Source of the DNA: JBLXBZ01 sp048265185
GTDB taxonomy: Bacteria; Pseudomonadota; Alphaproteobacteria; Rhizobiales; Stappiaceae
DNA length: 64,000 bases
Assembly: GCA_048265185.1 (NCBI GenBank)
Contig: JBLXBZ010000010.1
Coordinates: forward strand, 1-64,000
Direction: 5' to 3'
Shown here: piece by piece, positions 1 to 7,517 of the stretch
How the letters are laid out: every line of letters starts with the position of its first letter
Position numbering within the stretch: position 1 is the stretch's first letter
Made by a program: the position numbers and the translations under genes
The notes under the pieces: model-generated
Seen by the model: only the letters and a program-made list of their open reading frames with translations
Database searches by the model: none
Told to the model about the DNA's origin: nothing

Positions 1-166
1 CCAGCCTCCGGACGTGTTGAAGACGGTCCGGGCCCATTGGCATTTGCCCGGAAATGAAAATTTGCGTCCCGCTGCGAACAAAGGGAACATAATTCGCCGC
101 AGGCGCGGCGGCGGCGGGCAGAGTGATGTTTTGCTGCGACAAACGTTTTTCGACTTCGCTGGTCAT
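1..166 (-). CDS. RidA (YjgF/L-PSP) family protein, 3'-truncated by window edge
   Basis: The minus strand from an ATG at 166 reads 55 residues to the window edge. The segment AANYVPFVRSGTQIFISGQM is the typical opening of the RidA/YjgF family, cytosolic enamine/imine deaminases that clear reactive 2-aminoacrylate-type intermediates. A GGAG lies about 6 bases before the ATG. Only the N-terminal part, roughly a third of a RidA-like subunit, is present, so catalytic residues such as the conserved arginine cannot be checked. The family call rests on remembered motif similarity. Confidence 0.75.
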   Translation of the reverse strand, partial: MTSEVEKRLSQQNITLPAAAAPAANYVPFVRSGTQIFISGQMPMGPDRLQHVRRL

Positions 167-403
167 TACTGTTCTCCGACACTTGAATTCTGGCGAGCTT
201 GGCGCAAAATTGCTTTGCCTTCAAGCGGCGAAAATATGTTTACATCATGTATGTTACGTGGAATCAGCTTGGCGCGGCGTGCTTGAAACGATTGTTATGG
301 CGATGCAAATTTCTTGTTGTTGATTTGCCAGTTTCATTGGCTTGCGATTAGTGCTTTTGGTTTAGTGGCGGGGACGTCTCTAGCGATAGTATCGGAGTGA
401 AAT

Positions 404-1276
404 ATGTTTGTGTGTCGTAAGATTCTTCGCTCCGGCGCAGTTTTCGCCTCCTGCGCGGCCATAACGGTCGGCTTATCCGTCGTTCCGGCTTTCGCGACCG
501 TGGATTTGATGCCGCATCGGGCGATATATGATCTGGAGCTTGACGCAAGCGGCGCCGGTTCCAATGTCACTGCAATCTCCGGGCGGATGGTTTATGAATT
601 CAACGGCGCGGCCTGTGAAGGATATAGCGTCACATTTAGGTATGTGACGCGGTTTGGAGATAGCAATGGTGGCGCGCGGGTGACGGATCTTCAAGCCTCG
701 TCCTTTGAGGCGGGAAATGGCGAGACGTTTCAATTTTTGAATAAAATGTTCATTAACCGCGCTCTTGCGGATGAAACCAGAGGCCGAGCGCTGCATGAAA
801 AAAGCGGAGTTGCGGTGGAATTGACCCAGCCAGAGCCTAAGTCGGTCAATATTCCCGGCGAGGCTTTGTTCCCGACGCAACACTTGCAAAAAATCCTGGC
901 CACGGCGAAAGCCGGGAAAAATATTCTTGTGGCGGATGTGTTCGACGGCTCTGAAACCGGTGACAAAATTTACGCGACCACCGCGATTATCGGTGAAGAA
1001 AAGCGGGGCGAAGAAACCACCCGGAATGGATCTGATTCTTCTCGAACTGAAGGCCTTTTTGAAAGCATTGGCTCTGGACGATATTGGCCGGTGACGATCT
1101 CCTATTTTGAGAATGTAGATCAGGGCGGTGAAATCACGCCGATCTATCAACTTGAGTTTTTATTGTATGATAATGGCGTTAGTCGCCGTCTGGTGTTGGA
1201 TTATGGAAGTTTCAAAATGCGTGGGCGACTTGTGGAGCTGACGCCGCTTGAGTTAGCCAGTTGCGTGGGTGAGTGA
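404..1276 (+). CDS. eipB: EipB-like cell-envelope integrity protein (DUF1849)
   Basis: This is a 290-residue secreted protein. Residues 1-31 form a signal peptide (positive start, hydrophobic core, cleavage site after VPAFA), so it should be periplasmic. The motif PHRAIYDLEL right after the signal peptide and two cysteines at about 71 (AACEGY) and 287 (near the C-terminus) match EipB of Brucella. That protein is a beta-spiral periplasmic factor needed for envelope integrity, and its two conserved cysteines form a disulfide. GGAG upstream supports the ATG at 404. The gene stands alone, converging on dinB with 13 bases between them. Function is inferred from the family. Confidence 0.8.
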   Translation: MFVCRKILRSGAVFASCAAITVGLSVVPAFATVDLMPHRAIYDLELDASGAGSNVTAISGRMVYEFNGAACEGYSVTFRYVTRFGDSNGGARVTDLQASSFEAGNGETFQFLNKMFINRALADETRGRALHEKSGVAVELTQPEPKSVNIPGEALFPTQHLQKILATAKAGKNILVADVFDGSETGDKIYATTAIIGEEKRGEETTRNGSDSSRTEGLFESIGSGRYWPVTISYFENVDQGGEITPIYQLEFLLYDNGVSRRLVLDYGSFKMRGRLVELTPLELASCVGE

Positions 1277-1289
1277 ATGTTCGCCTTCG

Positions 1290-2588
1290 CTATTTTTTAT
1301 TGCGGGTGAGACCTAGCTCGACGACGTTTTTGCCGAAACGGGCGCGTAGCGTATCGACGGCGCGCTCGACGCGCGCTCTTTTCCCCGCGTTTGGGTCGAC
1401 AAGATCATCCGGGTCCGCGTTTTCAGGGGGCGATAATTCGCTGACGCCGATGCCGATAAGGCGATAGCGCGCGCCGTTGAGCTCATTGCGTAAAAGCAGT
1501 TCGCCCGTGCGGTGGATGCGGTCGGCGAGCTGGGTTGGGTCCATCAGGCTTCGCGATCTCGTGATGCTTTTGAATTGACTGGTCTTGAGTTTCAAGGTGA
1601 TCGTCCTGCCTGCGACGCCGCTCTGCTTCATCCGCCAGGAAACCTTTTCGCTTAATGCGCGAAGGTTTGAGCGCAAAGCGTCGAAATCGGAAATATCCGT
1701 GTCAAAGGTCGTCTCGGCGCTAACGCTTTTCACTTCGCGTTCAGGTGAAATCGAGCGGTCATCCTCACCGTGGGAAAGTTTGGCCAGTCGCAGCCCCATT
1801 GCGCCATAGCGTTTGGCGAGTTCTGAAGCCTCCATCATTTGTAATTGTCCGATGGTGCGCACGCCGTCGCGCGCGAGCCTTTCCTTGAGAACTTTCCCCA
1901 CGCCCCAAATAAGGCCGACGGATTGCTCGGCTAGAAAGCTTTTCGCCTCCGTGGCGCCAATGACCGAAAAACCACGCGGTTTGTTGAGGTCAGACGCGAT
2001 TTTCGCCAAAAATTTATTGGGTGCGAGACCAATGGAGACGGTGACGCCGATTTCGCTTTCGATTTCCCGTGCGAAGCGGGCGAGGATTTCCGCTGGCGTC
2101 GCATGATGCAGTCGTTGCGTTCCGGAAAGATCCAGAAACGCCTCGTCGATAGAAATAGGCTCCACGATAGGTGTTAGTTGTAACATGCGTTCGCGGATTT
2201 GGCGGCTGACGCGCGTGTATTTCTCCATGTTTGGCGGAATCACCACTGCTTGGGGGCAGGCCTCAAGCGCCTTGAACATAGGCATGGCGGAATGAACGCC
2301 ATATACGCGGGCGATGTAGCAACAGGTGGAGACCACGCCGCGCACGCCGCCGCCTATAATCACGGGCTTGTCCATGAGAGCGGGGTTATCGCGTTTCTCG
2401 ACGGACGCATAAAAAGCGTCGCAGTCGATATGAGCGATGTTAAGCTGGTCCAGCTCTATATGCCGCGCCAGACGGGGGCTGCCGCATGACGTGCAGCGGG
2501 TGGCCTGCGCGCCAGCTCTCGCGCCGCAATCCCTGCATAGAGGGGAAGGGGGGCGTGAGGTCGCGGGTTGAGAAAATAGATCGCTCAT
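1290..2588 (-). CDS. dinB: DNA polymerase IV with N-terminal zinc-ribbon-like motif
   Basis: This Y-family translesion polymerase has 432 residues. HIDCDAFYASVE (about 53-64) and SIDEAFLDLSG carry the catalytic acidic residues, followed by helix-hairpin-helix and little-finger regions. The first 40 residues add two CxxC pairs (C18/C21 and C32/C35), a small zinc-ribbon-like extension seen in alphaproteobacterial DinB. It lies 60 bases downstream of the DUF3572 gene on the same strand and may be cotranscribed. I found no alphaproteobacterial LexA box (GAAC-N7-GAAC) directly upstream, so SOS control is not evident here. Confidence 0.93.
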   Translation of the reverse strand: MSDLFSQPATSRPPSPLCRDCGARAGAQATRCTSCGSPRLARHIELDQLNIAHIDCDAFYASVEKRDNPALMDKPVIIGGGVRGVVSTCCYIARVYGVHSAMPMFKALEACPQAVVIPPNMEKYTRVSRQIRERMLQLTPIVEPISIDEAFLDLSGTQRLHHATPAEILARFAREIESEIGVTVSIGLAPNKFLAKIASDLNKPRGFSVIGATEAKSFLAEQSVGLIWGVGKVLKERLARDGVRTIGQLQMMEASELAKRYGAMGLRLAKLSHGEDDRSISPEREVKSVSAETTFDTDISDFDALRSNLRALSEKVSWRMKQSGVAGRTITLKLKTSQFKSITRSRSLMDPTQLADRIHRTGELLLRNELNGARYRLIGIGVSELSPPENADPDDLVDPNAGKRARVERAVDTLRARFGKNVVELGLTRNKK

Positions 2589-2648
2589 AGTCTCAGATCG
2601 TCAAGGAAAATACTGGTCTAAGTGACTCTTTGCTGTGGGCTCGACTGT

Positions 2649-2957
2649 TTAAAACGCCTCGAAAGTTTCGGGCGTCTCTTTGGAGAGGGCATGGCGGGCG
2701 GCGGCGAACATGGTTGGTCTGACCCCTTGGTTTTCGCAAAAGGCGAGCAAAAGCGATTCATCTCCCATGTAAAACTCCAATACGCCCATAAGAAACCCCG
2801 GTTCGCTGGCCGCTGCGCGCAACTCTGTTGGACCAATGCCGGTCAGAGCGAGAAAGCGACCGAGAGCTTCGGTGTCCTGGGCCATATAGGCGAGCGCATT
2901 TGTCGCCATGAGTTCGGCGTTTTCCACTGACAGGGTATTCTTGGCGTTTAACGACAT
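2649..2957 (-). CDS. DUF3572 family protein
   Basis: This is a 102-residue soluble helical protein. The pattern ALAYMAQDTEALGRFLALTG followed by a single conserved late block matches DUF3572, a family found in alphaproteobacteria and often located between divK and dinB as here. Its function is unknown. It is divergent from divK (139-base spacer) and upstream of dinB on the same strand. There is no signal peptide or membrane segment. Confidence 0.8.
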   Translation of the reverse strand: MSLNAKNTLSVENAELMATNALAYMAQDTEALGRFLALTGIGPTELRAAASEPGFLMGVLEFYMGDESLLLAFCENQGVRPTMFAAARHALSKETPETFEAF

Positions 2958-3096
2958 GCGTGTTTGCCTTTCTGAAACGATTGACGGTTAGCATAGTGCG
3001 AAATGGAAAGCGCAGATAACGCAAAAGTCACCGGGCGTATGTTATTGAGCCTCGATTGACAGGCTAAAGCAAGATACTTCGACAAAGGCGGATATT

Positions 3097-3465
3097 ATGT
3101 CGAAAACGGTCCTGATCGTTGAGGACAACGAATTGAATATGAAGCTGTTTCATGACCTTCTTGAGGCTCATGGATATTCCACGCTTCAAACGCGCACTGG
3201 CGTGGAGGCTCTTGAGCTTGCCCGTACGCATCGTCCTGATCTGATTCTTATGGATATTCAGTTGCCGGAAGTCTCCGGTTTGGAGGTCACGAAATGGATC
3301 AAGGAGGACGATGATTTAAAAATGATACCCGTGATTGCGGTGACGGCCTTCGCCATGAAGGGCGATGAGGAGCGCATCCGCCAAGGGGGATGCGAGGCGT
3401 ATATTTCCAAGCCTATTTCGGTGGTGAAATTTCTTGAGACGGTTCGCTCATATTTAGGAGAGTGA
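3097..3465 (+). CDS. divK: Single-domain response regulator DivK
   Basis: This 122-residue stand-alone receiver domain has the acidic pocket in IVEDNE, the phospho-acceptor Asp53 in LILMDIQLPE, the switch threonine in VTAFAM and the conserved lysine in SKPISV. Length and sequence match DivK, the essential regulator that works with PleC/DivJ/DivL to control CtrA phosphorylation and cell polarity in alphaproteobacteria. The gene pleD, often directly downstream, is absent; a terminator and rpmG follow instead. The start is ATG at 3097. DivK is the best fit to sequence and context, though other CheY-like proteins share the fold. Confidence 0.88.
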   Translation: MSKTVLIVEDNELNMKLFHDLLEAHGYSTLQTRTGVEALELARTHRPDLILMDIQLPEVSGLEVTKWIKEDDDLKMIPVIAVTAFAMKGDEERIRQGGCEAYISKPISVVKFLETVRSYLGE

Positions 3466-3595
3466 GCGATTGACGCCTTTCAGGTGAGGGGCGTCAATCC
3501 ATGTCGCGCATTTATATATTGGCGCGAACGCCGCGACAGGGACGCTATTTTATGTGGGCCGAGGGGCTTTTTCGCATTAGAAATTGAATTTGAAC

Positions 3596-3625
3596 AAAAA
3601 AAGAGCGCTTAAAAGCGCTCTTTTT
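3596..3625. terminator. Bidirectional intrinsic terminator between divK and rpmG
   Basis: Stem GAGCGCTT (3603-3610) pairs perfectly with AAGCGCTC (3613-3620) across a 2-base loop. A run of seven A lies to the left and five T to the right, so it can end transcription of both convergent genes, divK (+) and rpmG (-). Confidence 0.9.
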
Positions 3626-3647
3626 GAAGACCGATGATTATCGCGCC

Positions 3648-3815
3648 TTATTTGATTTTCGCTTCGCGAAATTCAACGTGCTTCTTGACGACCGGGTCGT
3701 ATTTTTTCATGACCATTTTTTCGGTCATCGTGCGTGAATTCTTCTTTGTGACGTAGAAGAATCCGGTGTCTGCCGTTGAAAGAAGTTTGATCTTGATTGT
3801 TGTCGCCTTGGCCAT
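3648..3815 (-). CDS. rpmG: 50S ribosomal protein L33 (cysteine-free form)
   Basis: This is a 55-residue basic protein beginning MAKATTIKIKLLSTADTGFF and containing YVTKKNSRT, diagnostic of bL33. It lacks the two CxxC pairs of the zinc-binding version, so it is the zinc-independent form. The reading frame is open further upstream, but the ATG at 3815 gives the standard L33 N-terminus. It converges on divK across a shared terminator. Confidence 0.96.
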   Translation of the reverse strand: MAKATTIKIKLLSTADTGFFYVTKKNSRTMTEKMVMKKYDPVVKKHVEFREAKIK

Positions 3816-3976
3816 GGCATGCGTCCTTAAATTCGACAAGCCCGTGAGTTTGCGCATTCCGTATTTACGGAAAATATCTCGGCCGGGCGATTATTGGAAA
3901 TCAGCGCGCAACATAAGCAACGTGCGGTGGATGTCAAGCATTGTCTTTTCGTTGGCGGCGCCGAGGTTAGCGCCGG

Positions 3977-4720
3977 TTAAACTTCCTCGCGAACGAACCC
4001 CTTTGAGCGCCAGTAGTAGAACGGAATTTTGGTCGTCGGCGATAAATCTGGATCATCCAGAAGGCGTTGCTCTAGTTCTTCGATGATCGTGAGGGTGATC
4101 ATTGGCAGCTCGAGCGACTTCGCGTCGGCCAGAGTGATCCAATGGAGATCTTCAAGCTCACCCGAAGGCCCTGTGCCTTCCGGCAAGCGATCAGCTATAG
4201 CGTCGGCGAAAACGGCTAGAAACCGGGTGTCGAATCTGCGCGGACGGCGCGGGGGAGTGATAGCGCGGGCAATGACCCGGATTGGGGAGAGATCAAGGCT
4301 GATGCCGCGTTCGGCGAATGCTTGGAACTCTTCCGGCGCGCGCCACTTGGGCTCGCCGGCGCGTCCCAGCAACAATCCCGCCTCTTCATAGGTTTCACGA
4401 ATGGCGGCCGTTCCAAACGCGCGCGCGCGCGCAGGCGTTTTGGGGCCTTTCATGTCGCGCATCAATTTCGCGATCACGTCGGGATGATATCCTTGCGCGA
4501 CCGGTATGCGCGAATCCTGTGGATCAACCCTCCCGCCGGGAAAGACGAACATGCCCGGCATGAATTTGTGGCGTTGATGCCGCCGCCCCATGAGCACGCG
4601 CGGGGCGCCATGGCTCCGGTCGAGGATCAAAAGCGTCGCCGCGTCTTTGGGGCGTATATTAGGCGTGTCCGTATTTCGTTCGGAGGCGGAGAGACGCGCC
4701 GTCAACTCTTGGGTGGTCAT
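3977..4720 (-). CDS. NUDIX hydrolase
   Basis: This 247-residue protein carries FPGGRVDPQD followed by the Nudix box core GTAAIRETYEEAG, with the REx2EE metal-binding glutamates intact. The family cleaves nucleoside diphosphates linked to another moiety; the substrate cannot be read from sequence. It is the last gene of the topA-rnr-DUF983-nudix operon: its ATG overlaps the DUF983 stop by 4 bases (ATGA), implying translational coupling. The middle region between the Gly-rich start and the box is longer than in minimal Nudix enzymes, as in the alphaproteobacterial homologues I recall. Confidence 0.88.
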   Translation of the reverse strand: MTTQELTARLSASERNTDTPNIRPKDAATLLILDRSHGAPRVLMGRRHQRHKFMPGMFVFPGGRVDPQDSRIPVAQGYHPDVIAKLMRDMKGPKTPARARAFGTAAIRETYEEAGLLLGRAGEPKWRAPEEFQAFAERGISLDLSPIRVIARAITPPRRPRRFDTRFLAVFADAIADRLPEGTGPSGELEDLHWITLADAKSLELPMITLTIIEELEQRLLDDPDLSPTTKIPFYYWRSKGFVREEV

Positions 4721-5193
4721 GTGGCGGCATTTACGGAGTTATGGACGATTGGCAAGTCTCGATCATCTGAGTTTGGATCGAAACCGTGCATGTATTTAGC
4801 CCACTGCAAGGCGATTAAAGCTCCTTTGATCGGGCGCAGAATGGCGAGGGACGACAAAACCGTCAAGGGAAGCCAGATCGCCATATGCACCCAAATTGGT
4901 GGGAAAAACGCGACTTCGACGGCCAATACCAGCGGAATGATAATATGGCCGATGATCATAATGGTGAAATAGGGAGGGGCGTCGTCGGCCCGGTGGTGAT
5001 GTAGCTCTTCGCCGCAAGCGGAACAGCTGGGGTTGACAGCCAGATAACCATCGAAAATTGCGCCTTCGCCGCAAGAAGGGCAACGACAAACCGCCCCGTT
5101 CCGAACCGCCTTTTTCAGGTCGCGTGGAGGCAGGGCCTGCAATGGAGCGTCTTTCGCATGGGGAAGAGGAGCATTTACATATGCGACGGTCAT
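4717..5193 (-). CDS. DUF983 membrane protein
   Basis: A 158-residue protein with a zinc-ribbon-like start (CPSCGEGAIFDG and CSACGEELHH) followed by two membrane segments (YFTIMIIGHIIIPLVLAVEV and a second around WLPLTVLSSLAIL). This CxxC plus two-helix layout is the DUF983 family, conserved in alphaproteobacteria, of unknown role. Its start overlaps the rnr stop and its stop overlaps the Nudix start, each by 4 bases, which fixes both ends and places it within the operon. Confidence 0.87.
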   Translation of the reverse strand: MTVAYVNAPLPHAKDAPLQALPPRDLKKAVRNGAVCRCPSCGEGAIFDGYLAVNPSCSACGEELHHHRADDAPPYFTIMIIGHIIIPLVLAVEVAFFPPIWVHMAIWLPLTVLSSLAILRPIKGALIALQWAKYMHGFDPNSDDRDLPIVHNSVNAAT

Positions 5194-7517
5194 TTTCGCC
5201 GACCTTTCGATTGTCCGCCGCCTGATCTGCCGGGGTGGCGACCGGGGCGTTTGCCTGAGCCCGCTCGACCGCGAGGGAATCTGGTGGCTTTGCGTGATGG
5301 AGATTTAGCGTTTTGTGAATTATAGGAGCCTTCGCTCAGAAGTTCAAATCGCAAGGCGCCGGCGAAAGGAGCCGCCTCAACGAGGCGAACTTCAACGTTT
5401 GCGCCGAGTTGATATGTCTCTCCGGTGCTTTTGCCAATCAAGGCGTGCGACGATTCGTCGTAATGATAATAGTCTTCGCCAATGGTTGACGCGGGAATGA
5501 AGCCGTCCGCGCCCGTTTCATTGAGGCGGACGAACAGCCCTGATTTGATCACGCCGGAAATTCGCCCTTGAAAGGTCGCCCCGACTTTATCTACGAGCCA
5601 CAAAGCGATTAGGCGATCAATGGTTTCTCTTTCCGCCAGCATTGCGCGTCTTTCAGCTGCGGAGATTTCCGCGCCAATCGCGTCCAGCTTACTGTCAGTT
5701 TCTGGCGGCAAGCCGTCGGATCCCAGATCAAGGGCGCGAATGAGCCCGCGATGAATGATCAGGTCGGCGTAACGCCTGATCGGGGAGGTGAAATGCGCGT
5801 AACGGCGCAAGTTGAGGCCGAAATGGCCAATATTCGCAGGGTTATACTCTGCTTGCGCTTGACTGCGTAGCACGACTTCATTGACCAGTTGCGCGTTCGC
5901 CTGACCTTCGACCTTTTTCAAAATCCCGTTGAACATGGCTGGCCGCAAGCCGCCTTGCGGGGCGAGCTTGATATTGACCGTGGAGAGAAACTCCTTCAGC
6001 GCTTCGAGTTTTTCTGGACTGGAGGCGTCATGGATGCGGTAGAGCAGGGGCACCTTCCGCTTTTCCAGCGTTTCCGCCGCACAGACGTTCGCCTGAATCA
6101 TGAATTCTTCGATCAGCTTATGGGCGTCGAGTCGTTCGGGAACAAACACCCTATCAACCGTTCCATCCGCTTTGAGCTTGATCTTGCGCTCGGGCAGGTC
6201 CAGCTCCAAAGGCTCGCGCGCGTCCCGTCCGCGCTTCAGGCAGGCGTAGGCGGCCCACAAAGGTTTCAAGACGCCGTCGAGTAGGGTTTCCGTCGCCTCT
6301 CCTGTTTTTCCGTCAATGGCCGCCTGAGCCTGCTGATAGGAGAGCTTGGCGGCGGAGCGCATGAGGACGCGGTGGAAGCTGTGGCTGATCTTTTTCCCCG
6401 CCGCGTTGAACACCATGCGCACGGCCATGGCCGGCCGGTCCTGTTTTTCCACGAGGGAGCAAAGGTTGTTGGAGATGCGCTCCGGCAACATGGGGATCAC
6501 GCGATCGGGGAAATAGACCGAATTTCCTCTTTTATGGGCTTCGCGATCGAGGGCGGAGCCGGGCCTTATGTAATGGGCCACGTCGGCGATGGCGACGTAA
6601 GCGATGTAGCCGCCTTCATTTTCCGCATCCGTATCCGCTTCGGCGAAAACCGCGTCGTCGTGGTCTTTCGCGTCGGCTGGATCAATGGTCACAAGGGGAA
6701 GTTTACGCCAGTCTTCGCGGTTTTTTAATGTGACCGGCTTGGCGCTCTCCGCCTCTTCCAGCACTTCGTCGGGAAAAACAGTGGCTATGCCGTGCGTGTG
6801 CAAGGCGATTTCGGAAATCGCCATTTCAGAATTTACGGAACCGATGCGCTTGAGGATTCGGCCGCGAACATGGCCAGACCTGCCGAATTTGCCGATCTGG
6901 ACAGAAACAAGATCTCCGTCCACCGCGTCTTTTAGGTCGGAGACGTCAACGTCTACGGGGCGTTGCTTGCGGTCCACCGGCTCAAGGTGAGCGGCGCGTG
7001 AGGGGGAGATTCTGAGTATTCCCAGAGCCGTGTTTTGCTGGCGATCAAGAAGTTTGATTATTTTCGCGCAATATTTCGCTTCCGGGCCGCTTTCTCCTTC
7101 AAATAGGCGCACGAGCGCCTTGTCGCCCACGCCCCCCGCAGGGCTTGGGCGCTTGTGCTGGTCTGGGATGATCAGGACTTTAGGCGGCGCTCCATCCTCG
7201 TCATGGTCCCATTTGCTTGGCTCGCCCAACAGTTCGCCGTCGCGGTCACGACCAACGAGATCCACGACGAAGACAGGTGGCATGTCGCCGGGTCGAATTA
7301 ATTTTTTCTGGCGTTTCGCCAGAGCGCCTTCGTCGCGTAACTCGTTTAGAACGCGTTTTAGAAAAATACGCGCGCCCCCGGTTATTCCAAAATGCTTTGC
7401 GATCTCGCGCTTGCCGACTTTTCCAGACTGGCTGGCGACAAAAGCGAGGATTTCATCGCGGCTCGGCATGAGCGCCGTGCCTTTTTGCTTGGTGGGTTTA
7501 GGCTTCTTGCCGATCAA
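5190..7517 (-). CDS. rnr: Ribonuclease R (RNB-family 3'-5' exoribonuclease)
   Basis: This protein has 775 residues. In order it has a winged-helix start (KREIAKHFGITGGARIFLKR), cold-shock domains, the RNB catalytic domain with the aspartate cluster TIDPADAKDHDDAVF, an S1 domain (GRISGVIKSGLFVRL) and a basic Lys/Arg/Gly tail. RNase R degrades structured RNA processively. The frame opens with TTG at 7517, which overlaps the topA TGA by 4 bases; an ATG at 7469 with AAGG upstream is an alternative that removes 16 residues. It is the second gene of the topA operon. Confidence 0.95.
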   Translation of the reverse strand: MIGKKPKPTKQKGTALMPSRDEILAFVASQSGKVGKREIAKHFGITGGARIFLKRVLNELRDEGALAKRQKKLIRPGDMPPVFVVDLVGRDRDGELLGEPSKWDHDEDGAPPKVLIIPDQHKRPSPAGGVGDKALVRLFEGESGPEAKYCAKIIKLLDRQQNTALGILRISPSRAAHLEPVDRKQRPVDVDVSDLKDAVDGDLVSVQIGKFGRSGHVRGRILKRIGSVNSEMAISEIALHTHGIATVFPDEVLEEAESAKPVTLKNREDWRKLPLVTIDPADAKDHDDAVFAEADTDAENEGGYIAYVAIADVAHYIRPGSALDREAHKRGNSVYFPDRVIPMLPERISNNLCSLVEKQDRPAMAVRMVFNAAGKKISHSFHRVLMRSAAKLSYQQAQAAIDGKTGEATETLLDGVLKPLWAAYACLKRGRDAREPLELDLPERKIKLKADGTVDRVFVPERLDAHKLIEEFMIQANVCAAETLEKRKVPLLYRIHDASSPEKLEALKEFLSTVNIKLAPQGGLRPAMFNGILKKVEGQANAQLVNEVVLRSQAQAEYNPANIGHFGLNLRRYAHFTSPIRRYADLIIHRGLIRALDLGSDGLPPETDSKLDAIGAEISAAERRAMLAERETIDRLIALWLVDKVGATFQGRISGVIKSGLFVRLNETGADGFIPASTIGEDYYHYDESSHALIGKSTGETYQLGANVEVRLVEAAPFAGALRFELLSEGSYNSQNAKSPSRKATRFPRGRAGSGKRPGRHPGRSGGGQSKGRRK

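Noticed and set aside
473..1150. 225-codon frame antisense to eipB
   Set aside because: Shadow of eipB; no family resemblance and no ribosome-binding site.
2589..2648. LexA/SOS box before dinB
   Set aside because: No GAAC-N7-GAAC or GTTC-N7-GTTC pattern found.
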